Under the pieces are notes generated by a model that saw only the letters and a program-made list of their open reading frames with translations, was not told the DNA's origin and did not search any database. Made by a program: the position numbers and the translations under genes. DNA of 64,000 bases from JAIVJZ01 sp035645695 (GTDB lineage Bacteria; Acidobacteriota; Blastocatellia; Pyrinomonadales; Pyrinomonadaceae): assembly GCA_035645695.1 (NCBI GenBank), contig DASQMC010000030.1, forward strand, positions 1 through 64,000. The letters run 5' to 3'. Position 1 is the stretch's first letter; each line of letters opens with the position of its first letter. Below are positions 17,164-28,217 of this stretch, piece by piece.

Positions 17164-18585
17164 ATGCGCGACGCTTACGTACTCCGTTTCCGCGACATGG
17201 CGTTGCAGAAGGGCGGCTGGACGCGTCGTCTCGTTCACCTCATCCTGAGCATCGCGCTCCGGCTCTTCTTTCGCCGCATAGAGATCGGCGGGGCGCGACA
17301 CGTTCCGGCGGGCGAGCCGCTCATCTTCGTCTCGAACCATCCGAACGGATTGATCGATCCCGCGCTCATCTTCTGCGCCCTGCCGCGCCGCATCTCCTTT
17401 CTCGCCAAGTCCACGCTGTTCCGCATCCCCGTCATCAAGTTCCTCATCAATGCCGTCGAGACTCTGCCGCTCTATCGCCGGGTCGATACGCACGAAGACA
17501 TCACGAAAAACAACCGGGTGACGTTTGAACGCTGTCACGCGCTGCTCAGGCAGAACCGCTGCATCGCGCTGTTTCCCGAAGGCGTCTCGCACAATGCGAC
17601 GCGGTTGTTGCCCGTCAAGACCGGCGCGGCGCGCATCGCCCTCGGCGCGATCTCCGTCGCGCACAGCGCCGAAGGGGCGGACGCGCTCGATTGTTTGAAG
17701 ATCGTCCCCGTCGGGCTTTACTACACGTCGAAGACCTCTTTCCGCAGCGAAGCGCTCATACGTTTCGGCGCGCCCATCGAAGCGCGCGCCGTCTCGCTGG
17801 ATGCGCAGGGCGAACCGCCGCGCGAAGCCGTCAGGGAGCTTTCGACACGGATCGAAGAGTCTCTGTTTGAAGTTACGTTGAACGTCGAAGACGACGAGGA
17901 GCTGGGGGTGGTGACGAAAGCGCAGGAACTCTTTTCGTCGCTTTATGAGAGCCTCAGCCTGCGACAGACGCTCTCGGCGGAGTTTGACCTGCGTCGCCGC
18001 TTCGCGGAAAAGTTGTTGCCCGCCGTCGCCGGAACCGTGCAGGGTCAGGCCACGCTGAGACACAGGATTTTGAAGCACGAGGAGGAACTCGGCGCGCTCG
18101 GCATCAACGCGGAAAATTTGTCGCTGCTGACGCACACGCGTTGGAACGTCTTCCGTCATTTCCTGCTGCGCGGCGCGCTCGTCCTGCTGCTGCTGCCCAT
18201 GTCGATACCGGGCGCGCTCCTGCACCTGCCCGCGTTCCTCATCTGCGACCTGCTCTCGCGTCTCTATCGTCGTCACGGGGTTGACGAGATCGCGCCGACG
18301 GTCAAGATACTCGCGGCCATGGCGCTCATGCCGCTGACGTGGCTCGTCGTCGTCGCGCTCTGTTATTTCCGCTGGGGTTGGGAAGCCGCGCTCGCGGCGC
18401 TGCCCGCCGCCGTCGCGTGCGGCTACGCGGCGATGCGCTCGCTTGAGACGCTGTATGACATGCGCGGGTGGTTCAAGGGCGTGCTGGTTCTGGTCAACAA
18501 CCGGCGGCGCGTGCTGCGCCTGTTTCTCGAACGGCGCGCGTTGCATCAGGAGATGGCGAAGTTCGTGGAGGCCGCGCCGGAGTGA
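17164..18585 (+). CDS. PlsC-like glycerol-3-phosphate acyltransferase family protein with C-terminal membrane domain
   Basis: Predicted membrane-bound acyltransferase of phospholipid synthesis. The acyltransferase domain spans roughly residues 40-260. Its catalytic block is FVSNHPNGLIDPALIF; here His and Asp are separated by five residues instead of the classical four. The acceptor-binding block ALFPEGVSHN follows near residue 140. After a helical region, the segment from about 335 to 440 holds three or four hydrophobic stretches (ALVLLLLPMSIPGALLHLPAFLI and others), so the protein is inner-membrane. Length 473 residues, longer than simple PlsC, as in the two-part proteins of several Gram-negative phyla. 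The candidate RNA ends about 120 bases upstream. Confidence 0.82.
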   Translation: MRDAYVLRFRDMALQKGGWTRRLVHLILSIALRLFFRRIEIGGARHVPAGEPLIFVSNHPNGLIDPALIFCALPRRISFLAKSTLFRIPVIKFLINAVETLPLYRRVDTHEDITKNNRVTFERCHALLRQNRCIALFPEGVSHNATRLLPVKTGAARIALGAISVAHSAEGADALDCLKIVPVGLYYTSKTSFRSEALIRFGAPIEARAVSLDAQGEPPREAVRELSTRIEESLFEVTLNVEDDEELGVVTKAQELFSSLYESLSLRQTLSAEFDLRRRFAEKLLPAVAGTVQGQATLRHRILKHEEELGALGINAENLSLLTHTRWNVFRHFLLRGALVLLLLPMSIPGALLHLPAFLICDLLSRLYRRHGVDEIAPTVKILAAMALMPLTWLVVVALCYFRWGWEAALAALPAAVACGYAAMRSLETLYDMRGWFKGVLVLVNNRRRVLRLFLERRALHQEMAKFVEAAPE

Positions 18586-18603
18586 GGCATAAGGGAAAGT
18601 AGG

Positions 18604-18730
18604 AAGTAGGAACGCGGAACGATGAAGTGAAAGGATTGATTCATTGATTCATCGGTTCATTGATTCAATGAAGAAATGGATCAATGAATCAATCTTTCTT
18701 CACTTCATCGTTCCGCGTTCCTGCTTCATC
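18604..18730. repeat. Long low-complexity hairpin between convergent genes (IR-2)
   Basis: The left arm (about 18604-18653) reads AGTAGGAACGCGGAACGATG then GATTCATT words. The right arm (about 18677-18730) is its reverse complement over about 50 positions with very few mismatches. It fills almost the whole space between the acyltransferase and DsbA-fusion stop codons, so it may act as a two-way terminator. The word AGTAGGAACGCGGAACGATG recurs at 45.9 kb. Confidence 0.8.
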
Positions 18731-18732
18731 GT

Positions 18733-20292
18733 TTATTTCCGCGTGGCCTTCTCGGCGAGAGCCTTGTCGATGGCGGCTTTGAGTCCCTCGTAGCTGCGGT
18801 CTTTGGCGATGCGCCCGTTGACGAAGAAGGACGGGGTGCTGCCGACGCCGAGGCGTATGCCGTCCAACAGGTCGCGCTGCACTTTATCGGCCATCTGACC
18901 CGAATCGAGCGCCGCGTCGAACTTCTGCCGGTCGAGGCCGACGCGCGTCGCGTACTCCTTCAATTTATCCACGCCGAGAGCCGTCTGATTGGTAAACAAA
19001 AGGGCGGCGTACTCCCAGTACTTCCCTTGCGCGCGCGCCGCCTCAGCCGCCTCGGCCGCCTTCGCCGCGTTCTCGTGTTGCTCTAATGGAAAATCGCGGA
19101 CGACCAGACGCACGCGGTTGCCGTATTCCGCGACCAGTCTTTCGAGCACGGGCTGCGCCCCGGCGCAACTCGGGCACTGGAAATCCGTGAACTCCACAAT
19201 CGTCACGGGCGCGGCCGGGTTGCCCTTCGACGGCTGGTCGTCGGTGGAGACTTCGAGGACGGGCGACTCGGGCGCGCGCAAATTAACTTGCAGCGTCGCG
19301 GCCTTGCGCAACTGCTCGGCGAAAGACGATTGCAGATTCTGCTTCTGCGTCTCTTGCAGGTATTGAACGAGTTGGGGCTTGATTTGCGCGAAGTCGCCGT
19401 TGATGCGCTCCTTGTTTTGATCGTAAAAAGTTTGCGCCTCGGCGTCTGTGACGGGCTTTGTTCTGGCTTCGACTTCCGCGTCGAGCAGAGCCTTCGTCGT
19501 GACCTTGCGCTTCTGCGCCTCCTGTTCGAGCAGCGCGTCGTTGATGCGCAGGTCAACTTCGGTCTTGCGCAGTTGGTAGATGCGCTCCTGCACGCTGTAG
19601 ATCAGCGGCTTGAGCGAGTCTTCGATGTGGGCGGAAGTTAGTTGCTCGCCGTTGACGACGGCCAGGACGCGAGCGCGTTCGGCGGCGTTCGCGGGCGGCG
19701 CGACCGTCGTCGCGTTGATCTTGACGGCAGCCGCGGTGCGCAGTCGATCCGCAAACTGTTTCGCCATTTCGCGCTGCCGCTGATCGCGCAGGTAAGAGAT
19801 GATGTCGGCTTTGACCGTGTTGAAGTCGCCGCCGATTCTGGCCTTGTTGTCGGTGTAGAACTTCTGCGCCTCGGCCTCGGTCGGCGCGGTCGCTTTGGAG
19901 ACGATCTCTTGCTCCAGAAGTTTTGCCGTCGTCGTGCCGCGCTTCTTCGCTTCGGCGTCGAGCAGTCTGGAATTGATCTGTAGATCGAGTTCGCGCGCCC
20001 GTGCGTCGATGACGCTCTTGCGCATTTCGGCGATCTGCGGCGCGATGCGTGAATCGACCTCCTGCTTCGTGATCCTGACGCCGTTCACGACGGCGACGAC
20101 TTCGGGCAGCGGCTCGCCTTCACAGGCGCAATCCATCGCCTGCGCCGTAGAGGCGGCGGGCGAGGAGGTTGTGACAGGCGGCGTCGCGGGCTGCGCTTGC
20201 GGGGTCGGCTGCGTTTGCGCGGGTCTGGTCTGGGCGTTTGTCGCGAAAGAGACGGACGCGGCGATAAGTGCGAGAGCTAAAAACTTCTTCAT
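18733..20292 (-). CDS. Exported SurA-like (tandem) / DsbA-like thioredoxin-fold fusion protein
   Basis: Predicted periplasmic folding factor of 519 residues. The start at 20292 gives a clean signal peptide (MKKFLALALIAASVSFATNAQ). A Pro/Gln/Thr-rich linker follows, then two tandem copies of a SurA-like N-terminal chaperone segment: VVAVVNGVRITKQEVDSRI near residue 70 and RVLAVVNGEQLTSAHIEDSL near residue 205. The C-terminal ~180 residues are a DsbA/thioredoxin_4 domain with the redox motif C373-P-S-C376 in TDFQCPSCAGAQ and the cis-proline loop VGSTPSFFVNG. It combines holdase and disulfide functions in one chain. It follows phosphofructokinase by 155 bases on the same strand. Confidence 0.85.
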   Translation of the reverse strand: MKKFLALALIAASVSFATNAQTRPAQTQPTPQAQPATPPVTTSSPAASTAQAMDCACEGEPLPEVVAVVNGVRITKQEVDSRIAPQIAEMRKSVIDARARELDLQINSRLLDAEAKKRGTTTAKLLEQEIVSKATAPTEAEAQKFYTDNKARIGGDFNTVKADIISYLRDQRQREMAKQFADRLRTAAAVKINATTVAPPANAAERARVLAVVNGEQLTSAHIEDSLKPLIYSVQERIYQLRKTEVDLRINDALLEQEAQKRKVTTKALLDAEVEARTKPVTDAEAQTFYDQNKERINGDFAQIKPQLVQYLQETQKQNLQSSFAEQLRKAATLQVNLRAPESPVLEVSTDDQPSKGNPAAPVTIVEFTDFQCPSCAGAQPVLERLVAEYGNRVRLVVRDFPLEQHENAAKAAEAAEAARAQGKYWEYAALLFTNQTALGVDKLKEYATRVGLDRQKFDAALDSGQMADKVQRDLLDGIRLGVGSTPSFFVNGRIAKDRSYEGLKAAIDKALAEKATRK

Positions 20293-20447
20293 AATCCTCC
20301 AAAGGCAATTGTGACGGGGGAAGTGCGGATCGCTATTGTAACAACTGAGATGACTTTTACCACTACGGCGGATGCTTCCGAGGGCGGCACAAAAGTTTGC
20401 GACCGGCGACGCGTCTTTACACTTTCGCGCGCGTGGCATCAAAGGCA

Positions 20448-21566
20448 TCACATGGCGATATTTTTCAGGTGGTAGCGTTCGGTGTCGTAGTGGCGTTCGA
20501 TGTCCACGGTGTTGAGTTTGCCGAGCACCGACACGATCTCGACGAGCGAGAGTTCGCACGCGGGGGCGATGCCGCGCGCCGAAACCATCATCCCGAGATC
20601 GCCCGCGGCGAGGGCATCGGCGGCTCGCGCGCCGAACATCATGCCCATCACACGATCAATGGGCGAGGGCGCGCCGCCGCGCTGCGGATGGCCGAGCATG
20701 GCCGAGCGCGCATCGTAGGGCGTCTCGGACATGATGCGCCGCGCGAGCACTTCGCCGATGCCGCCGAGGCGCGCGTGGCCGAACGCGTCGTGGCGGTCGT
20801 CAACCGTGACGAGTTCGCCGTCCGCCGCATACGCGCCTTCGGCGACGACGATGACGGAGTAGCGCGGTTGCGTGCGGTCGCGGCGTTGAGCGGTCGTGTC
20901 GCCGAGACGCTCTTGCAGGTGCCGATATATCTTCTCGTAGCGGAAAGGGTGTTCGGGGATGAGGATCAAATCCGCGCCGCCCGCCACGCCCGCCCAGAGC
21001 GCGAGGTGCCCGGCGTGGCGTCCCATCACTTCGATCACCTGCACCCAACCGTGCGAACCTGCCGGCGTGCGCGAACGCTCGATCACTTCCGTCACGTTGC
21101 GCAGGGCGGTATCGAACCCGAGCGTGTAATCCGTCCCGGCCAAATCCTTGTCAATCGTCTTGGGGATGCCGACGACGCGCACGCCGCGCTCGTGCAAACG
21201 GGCGGCGACGCCGAGCGTGTCCTCGCCGCCGCAGGCCACCACGGCATCGAGTCCGAGCCGCGCGATGTTCTCTTCGACTTCCGCGGAGCGGTCGATGCGC
21301 TCGCCCGTGCCCGTGGAGGTCTTGAATGGATTGGTGCGCGACGAACCGAGGTTCGTGCCGCCGTCCCTGTCCCAACGCCGCACGACGCTGCGGTCGAGCG
21401 CGAGCACGTCGCCCGCGGGGTTGAGCAGGCTGCGCCAGCCGTCGTAAAGGCCGATGACTTTGATGCCGTGCTCCGAGGCACGATAGACCAATCCCTTAAT
21501 GGCCGGATTGAGACCGGGCGCATCGCCGCCGCCCGTCAACACGCCGATGGTTTTCACTGCGTCCAT
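20448..21566 (-). CDS. pfp: 6-phosphofructokinase, with residues of the pyrophosphate-dependent type
   Basis: Phosphorylates fructose 6-phosphate in glycolysis, possibly reversibly with pyrophosphate. The 372 residues begin TIGVLTGGGDAPGLNPAIKG. The motif at residues 113-117 is GGEDT, with Asp where ATP enzymes have Gly. The catalytic loop at 135-141 is PKTIDKD, with Lys where ATP enzymes have Gly. Both changes are those known to favour PPi over ATP. The catalytic Asp of TID is kept, but the usual TIDND has Lys in place of Asn. It lies 60 bases after glgB on the same strand, linking glycogen turnover to glycolysis. Phosphoryl donor specificity is prediction only. Confidence 0.9.
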   Translation of the reverse strand: MDAVKTIGVLTGGGDAPGLNPAIKGLVYRASEHGIKVIGLYDGWRSLLNPAGDVLALDRSVVRRWDRDGGTNLGSSRTNPFKTSTGTGERIDRSAEVEENIARLGLDAVVACGGEDTLGVAARLHERGVRVVGIPKTIDKDLAGTDYTLGFDTALRNVTEVIERSRTPAGSHGWVQVIEVMGRHAGHLALWAGVAGGADLILIPEHPFRYEKIYRHLQERLGDTTAQRRDRTQPRYSVIVVAEGAYAADGELVTVDDRHDAFGHARLGGIGEVLARRIMSETPYDARSAMLGHPQRGGAPSPIDRVMGMMFGARAADALAAGDLGMMVSARGIAPACELSLVEIVSVLGKLNTVDIERHYDTERYHLKNIAM

Positions 21567-21626
21567 TAAATGTAAACTTGCTCCTTGTAAAAGAACGATG
21601 ATTTCGACGGGAAAATACCGGGCGAG

Positions 21627-23864
<2,238 letters not shown>

Positions 23865-23955
23865 TGTTTTTCCGAAGCCGCCGGGTCAACTCTCACGGCC
23901 TTTTGCGCATGCCGGTCTAGCGCCCGTCGAATCAAACTCTAAGCGCCGCGCCTTT

Positions 23956-26457
23956 TTATGACATGACGGATTCCGCGAACGGTTCGACAGGCGACTCCGC
24001 CGTCGGCGTAATTCCATGCAACAAGTTCGGAGCGAGTCCGAGTTTCAAGGCCAGCGCTTGCGCGTCTTCGCCGTGCGCGCGCCCGTCCCGCACGGCTTCG
24101 TAGACGATCTCCTGCACGCGCTCTAAATTCGCGTGCAGGTTCAGTTCACCGGCGAGGTCTATCAGGGCGAGCGCGGCCGCGTAAGTTTCCGCGTCGGCCG
24201 AGGCCACGGCCGCGCCGACCGTCGCCGCGATCAGCCGCTCGAACTTGCGGCGCATGCTCGTTCGGTCGAGCCGGTAGCCGAGCCGCGCCACTTCATTCGC
24301 GATCTTCAATGCCTCTCGAAAGGCCGCCGTGTCGTTCCCCTGCTCGAACTTTTGCATCTCGCGTTCGAGCCGTCTGGTAATAGTGAACTCGGCGGCGGCG
24401 CGCAGTTCCTCCGGCAGTTGGAAACCGGCCTGTTGCAGCATCTCGATGTTGCGCCGGTTCTCTTCGTAGAGATATTCGTACTGCTCGGAGAAACGCCCGA
24501 CCATCCGGCCGAACATGATCTCGTAAATGCGCTGGCGGCCTTCGGGAAGGAGATGTTCGAGACCGAAGCCCGACGGGCCGAACTCCTCCTGCATCAGACG
24601 CAGGAGCGTGGGAACCGAATCGGTGCGAAATTGCGACCAGAGCTTTTCCGTCGCCGCCCGGAACACATCCTCCGATTGGTACTCTTTCAAGACGCAGTAA
24701 AAATCCACGTCGCCGACGTGCATCGCGGCGACGGCGAAATCCAGCCGCCTGCCCGTCGAAAACCTTTCCAGCACGATGCGCCCCGTGGCGAGCGCGAGCC
24801 GCCCGTGCTGCTCCTGCCTGAACTCCGTGAGTTTAAAAGCGTGACCGGAAATCTCGCCGTCCTGCTCGCTCTTATCCACGAGACTTGAAATGGCGAGGCT
24901 GGCCGCGATGCGCGACGGCGCGACCCGCACGCGCTCGACCTGTTCGCGGAAGATGTCCGCCCCGTTGCCGTGCTTTGCGAGGTTGCTCGCGGCTTCCGCC
25001 AGTCGTTCGAGAAATTCCGCGCGCGGATCGGGCAGTCGCAGTTCGCCCATAAAATCCATCGCCCGCGCGGCGTACTTCAACACCTGCACGGTCTCGATGC
25101 CGGAGATGTCGTTGAAGAACCAGCCGCAACTCGTGTACATCAGAAGCGAACTGCGCTGGAGTTCGAGCAGCGTGAGGGCGCGCGCCTCGTCCGCATCGCT
25201 CAAAGGGCGTCGCGCCTGTCGCGCCAAAAACTCGGCGCGGCGGGCGCGCTTCGCATCGACCAGCAACTCGACGTAATCGTCGCGCGCGCGCCACGGGTCT
25301 CGGAAGAGTTCGCCGCCGTGTTCGGCGTAGGCGCGCGCGGCCTCGTCGCGGACGTAGTTCAAAGCATCACGCAGCGGCGCGCGCCACTTTTGATTCCAGC
25401 CTTCGGGCGCGCTCGCGTGGCAACTGCAATCGCGCGTCCAACGACCGACGCCGTGCGCGCAACTCCATGCCGTCCCTTCGCCTTCCGCCCCGGCCTTGAT
25501 CTCGACCTCGAACCTCGGCTCGTTCTCTGCGAGAAACTCACCGTAGTTCGTCACGCGCAGGCCACGCGCCGCCGCTTCGACCTCAAGCCCGTAGGCGAGA
25601 CAGCGCTCGCCGAATTTGAAATGATGCCCGTATGATTCACCGTCGGTCGCCACGTGGACGACGCGCCCGCCCGTCGCGTTGCCGCCGCCGCTGCCCGCGC
25701 TGCGCTCGAAGCGTTCGAGCAGCATGTGCGAAGAGGCGAGCGCGCCGTCGAAGGCGATGGCCCTGGCAAGCCCGCCGTCGTAGAAAAAGACCGCGAGCGC
25801 GCGCCCGGAGCCGTCCGTGTGCAGGTAGCGATAGGGGATGGTCGTGTCGAGTTGACCGTCGATGACCGAGAGCCAGATTTCGCTGCCCGAGGGGCGCACG
25901 CGCGCCGCCTGAAACGGCGAGAGGATGACGTACTTCAAATTCTCGTCGATGAGCGCGTCGAGCGTGGCATCGTTGCAGGCCGTCTCGGGCAGCCAGAGCG
26001 ATTCGGCCGCGCGCCCGAAGCGGTGGCGGAAATCCGCCAGCCCCCAGCGAATCTCGGTGCGCCGATCGCGCTCGTTGCAAAGCGGCAGGATCGCGTGGTG
26101 ATAGCCTTGCGCGATGGCGTTGCCGTGTCCTCGGCGCGCGGCGACGCTCGTGCGGTCGGCTTCGAGGATGCGCGCGTAGGTCGCCGGGTCGAAACGTTCG
26201 AGCCACGAGAGCAGCGTCGGGCCGAAATTGAAATTGATCAGCGAGTAGTTGTTGACGATGCGTTCGACGCGCCCGTAATTGTCCACGATGCGCGCGAAAG
26301 CGTTCGGGCGATAACATTCGCTCGTGATGCGTTCGTTCCAGTTCGAGAAAGGATTCGCGCTCGGCTGGTGTTCGATGTGGTCTGTCCAGGGATTCTCGCG
26401 TGGTGGTTGGTAAAAATGTCCGTGAATGACAAGCGCCGTCGCTACTGAATTCGCCAT
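23956..26457 (-). CDS. Glycoside hydrolase family 57 protein with DUF3536-type C-terminus
   Basis: Predicted alpha-glucan-active enzyme of 833 residues. The N-terminus ALVIHGHFYQPPRENPWTDHIE is the GH57 signature (HGHFYQPPRENPW). The catalytic region around residues 100-330 contains IAQGYHHAILPLCN, SLWLPETACNDATLDAL and ATDGESYGHHFKFGE, with Glu and Asp placed as in GH57. A family-type cysteine/histidine patch (TRDCSCHASAPEGWNQKW) follows. The C-terminal half resembles DUF3536. I start at ATG 26457, because the upstream in-frame 35 codons are Arg-rich and atypical. No signal peptide, so cytoplasmic. It is the first gene of the run with glgB and phosphofructokinase. Confidence 0.88.
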   Translation of the reverse strand: MANSVATALVIHGHFYQPPRENPWTDHIEHQPSANPFSNWNERITSECYRPNAFARIVDNYGRVERIVNNYSLINFNFGPTLLSWLERFDPATYARILEADRTSVAARRGHGNAIAQGYHHAILPLCNERDRRTEIRWGLADFRHRFGRAAESLWLPETACNDATLDALIDENLKYVILSPFQAARVRPSGSEIWLSVIDGQLDTTIPYRYLHTDGSGRALAVFFYDGGLARAIAFDGALASSHMLLERFERSAGSGGGNATGGRVVHVATDGESYGHHFKFGERCLAYGLEVEAAARGLRVTNYGEFLAENEPRFEVEIKAGAEGEGTAWSCAHGVGRWTRDCSCHASAPEGWNQKWRAPLRDALNYVRDEAARAYAEHGGELFRDPWRARDDYVELLVDAKRARRAEFLARQARRPLSDADEARALTLLELQRSSLLMYTSCGWFFNDISGIETVQVLKYAARAMDFMGELRLPDPRAEFLERLAEAASNLAKHGNGADIFREQVERVRVAPSRIAASLAISSLVDKSEQDGEISGHAFKLTEFRQEQHGRLALATGRIVLERFSTGRRLDFAVAAMHVGDVDFYCVLKEYQSEDVFRAATEKLWSQFRTDSVPTLLRLMQEEFGPSGFGLEHLLPEGRQRIYEIMFGRMVGRFSEQYEYLYEENRRNIEMLQQAGFQLPEELRAAAEFTITRRLEREMQKFEQGNDTAAFREALKIANEVARLGYRLDRTSMRRKFERLIAATVGAAVASADAETYAAALALIDLAGELNLHANLERVQEIVYEAVRDGRAHGEDAQALALKLGLAPNLLHGITPTAESPVEPFAESVMS

Positions 26458-26779
26458 CAAGTCTCGCTCCCGAAAAGTGCGCCGCCGCCGCCGCGCGCGA
26501 AAGCGTCGGCCCCTCGCACGCTTTTTGTGGATTGGTTTCCCGTGTGCTGTCCAGTTTACCAATCATACACATGCAGGGGGAAGCGTGCGTGCGCGAAAAA
26601 CTCTTGTAGAGCCGCGCGGGGTTGTAGTAATTTTTGGCCGCGACTTAAGCGTCAAACTCATGTGCGGAAAGATGTGAGCGAAAGCGGCGCGGCGGCTGCA
26701 CGCGAGTTCGCCCCGCCCGGCAAATTCCGCGCGGCGCGGGCTATAACTTTATCCGATCATTTTAAGGAGGGCTTCGGCG

Positions 26780-27322
26780 ATGGCGACCAGAGAGCGACGC
26801 GCGGACGACGGCGGCGGCCGGGACGAGCAGCAGGGGCGGCGAGCGCGGCGCGTCAACAAAAAGGATCAGATACTCGCCCTCTTCACCTCCGGCCTCGGCG
26901 AAGTCGAAGACCTCGCCATGATCACCGGATCGCGCCCATCCTACATCGGCGCGATCCTTCAGGAAGCCGGACTCAAGCCCGGCTATTTCGATCTCTACAC
27001 CTCGACCTCGCACTCGATGAACGTCTATTCCAAATTCTTCGCGGGCAAGCTCGGCTTCAAGGACGAGGAGACGGCGCGCACGAGCCTTGAGTTGATCGAC
27101 CGCCTCTATCGCCAGTTCGAGTTAGCGGGCGACCGCGCCGGTCAGCACCACGCGCTGACGATGGGACTCACGATGTACAACCGCGCGCGCTGGACGGGCA
27201 AGTCCGCCGAGGCGGCCGTCTTCCGCGAATGGCTCGTCGCCTGCCTGCAAGAGACGGACGCGGGCGACGACGCCGGGACGGAGTTCGACGAGGAGAGCGA
27301 CGCGCTCCCCTCCCTCGATTGA
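26780..27322 (+). CDS. Hypothetical protein with N-terminal helix-turn-helix-like segment
   Basis: 180 residues, function not recognised. A basic N-terminal tail (TRERRADDGGGRDEQQGRRARR) leads into a segment that looks like a small helix-turn-helix: KKDQILALFTSGLGEVEDLA then TGSRPSYIGAILQEAGL. The middle (TSLELIDRLYRQFELAGDRAGQHHALTMGL) looks helical. A very strong ribosome-binding site, AAGGAGGG, lies about 10 bases before the ATG. GC content is like the host genes. The next gene follows after 53 bases on the same strand. A DNA-binding role is possible but not proven. It is the last recognisable host gene pair before the cassette array. Confidence 0.65.
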   Translation: MATRERRADDGGGRDEQQGRRARRVNKKDQILALFTSGLGEVEDLAMITGSRPSYIGAILQEAGLKPGYFDLYTSTSHSMNVYSKFFAGKLGFKDEETARTSLELIDRLYRQFELAGDRAGQHHALTMGLTMYNRARWTGKSAEAAVFREWLVACLQETDAGDDAGTEFDEESDALPSLD

Positions 27323-27375
27323 GTTTCTAAGGACGCACAGCACGCGCGCGCCCACGCGCGCCGGGACAAACTCAC

Positions 27376-27672
27376 ATGATCGTCGAAGGCTTCGACAACG
27401 CGTGGCACATCCTGCGCCACTGGTCTGAGAGCGGCTACGAATATTTTGCGCTCGACACGACGGGACGAGTCCCGCAACCGCGCCCGCTCGCCAACGCCGA
27501 ACTGCCCTCAGGCGGCATGCTCGGACTCGACTACTTGCCCGTCCCGCCCCTCGCCCCGCGCGCAGGCCACGGCGACAACCCCGACCCCGAGCGCCCCCTC
27601 ACCATCGCCGAAATCATACTCGCCACCGCCATCGCCGAAGGCTGGGAACCCGACACGCGCGAAGGCATGTAA
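27376..27672 (+). CDS. Small hypothetical protein (98 aa)
   Basis: Unknown protein, GC-rich like the host background. The N-terminal part (IVEGFDNAWHILRHWSESGYEYFALDTTGR) is mixed alpha/beta. A Pro-rich middle (LPVPPLAPRAG) and a helical C-terminus (PLTIAEIILATAIAEGWEPD) follow. No signal peptide or known motif. It lies 53 bases after the preceding gene and ends about 190 bases before the first cassette junction, so it marks the left flank of the array. Confidence 0.6.
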   Translation: MIVEGFDNAWHILRHWSESGYEYFALDTTGRVPQPRPLANAELPSGGMLGLDYLPVPPLAPRAGHGDNPDPERPLTIAEIILATAIAEGWEPDTREGM

Positions 27673-27754
27673 CTAAGAATTATTAAGCCCCGCACTCCGA
27701 GCGGAAACAATCGCTTATGAGCAATGAGCCTCTTCGCAAATATTCTGATAAGTT

Positions 27755-27773
27755 AAGCCGAACGGTTCGGCTT
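27755..27773 (+). terminator. Hairpin terminator before the cassette array
   Basis: AAGCCGAAC (27755-27763) and GTTCGGCTT (27765-27773) are perfect reverse complements, followed by TTACTT. It would end transcription of the two small host genes before the array. Confidence 0.65.
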
Positions 27774-27784
27774 TTACTTGTCCG

Positions 27785-27869
27785 TTACGGAATTACGCTG
27801 CATCTATTCGATTGTTACACGCCCCATGACGGAATTATGCCGCATGATGCGGCATAATATGCGTTAGGC
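27785..27869 (+). repeat. Array left boundary: direct repeats, perfect palindrome and first GTTAGGC junction
   Basis: Two 19-base near-repeats (ACGGAATTACGCTGCAT and ACGGAATTATGCCGCAT cores) lie about 42 bases apart. The second opens a perfect palindrome, ATTATGCCGCAT/ATGCGGCATAAT (27834-27858, one-base centre). Four bases later comes GTTAGGC (27863-27869), the right-end motif of an attC-type site or an attI-like insertion point. No matching left arm RYYYAAC was found, so this is not a standard attC. Confidence 0.55.
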
Positions 27870-27888
27870 GTCGAACTCGGAGGTCGTC

Positions 27889-28191
27889 GTGACAGACAAT
27901 CGATCACCCGCACCAATTGAGCGCTGGCGCCTCTGGCTATGCAGGCTCCTCATCCTCCCTATAGCCGCGATGTCGGGCGGGCTCCTCCTCGTTCTTTACC
28001 GGGCTGTGGTGACAGGTCATATAACCGCAGTCTCGAGAGGGTACCGGTCGTCAAGCAGGGTCATTTACTTCGCAGACAGCCCCGTAGGGTTCTTGTTATA
28101 TTTCCTGCTGATAGTCATATTTACTTGCGTCGTTATTCTTGTCACTGTTGTCGTGATCAGGATGGCTCTTCAGAAGTCTCGCCCTTACTGA
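27889..28191 (+). CDS. Cassette 1: small two-helix membrane protein
   Basis: 100-residue protein of unknown function. Two hydrophobic helices are visible, about residues 13-38 (LCRLLILPIAAMSGGLLLVLY) and 63-92 (VGFLLYFLLIVIFTCVVIL), joined by a polar loop rich in Arg and Ser. It starts at GTG with GGAGGT five bases before it. The start lies only 20 bases after the cassette junction, so there is no room for its own promoter inside the cassette. The GC content is below that of the flanks. Confidence 0.7.
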   Translation: MTDNRSPAPIERWRLWLCRLLILPIAAMSGGLLLVLYRAVVTGHITAVSRGYRSSSRVIYFADSPVGFLLYFLLIVIFTCVVILVTVVVIRMALQKSRPY

Positions 28192-28217
28192 TCTATATCG
28201 ACCCTGGCGAAGCAGAC

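Noticed and set aside
16921..18546. 541-codon minus-strand frame opposite the acyltransferase
   Set aside because: Antisense to a gene with clear acyltransferase motifs; Arg/Glu/Gln-rich product typical of shadow frames.
27834..27858. Palindrome as an insertion-sequence end
   Set aside because: No transposase gene, no target duplication and no partner inverted repeat were found.
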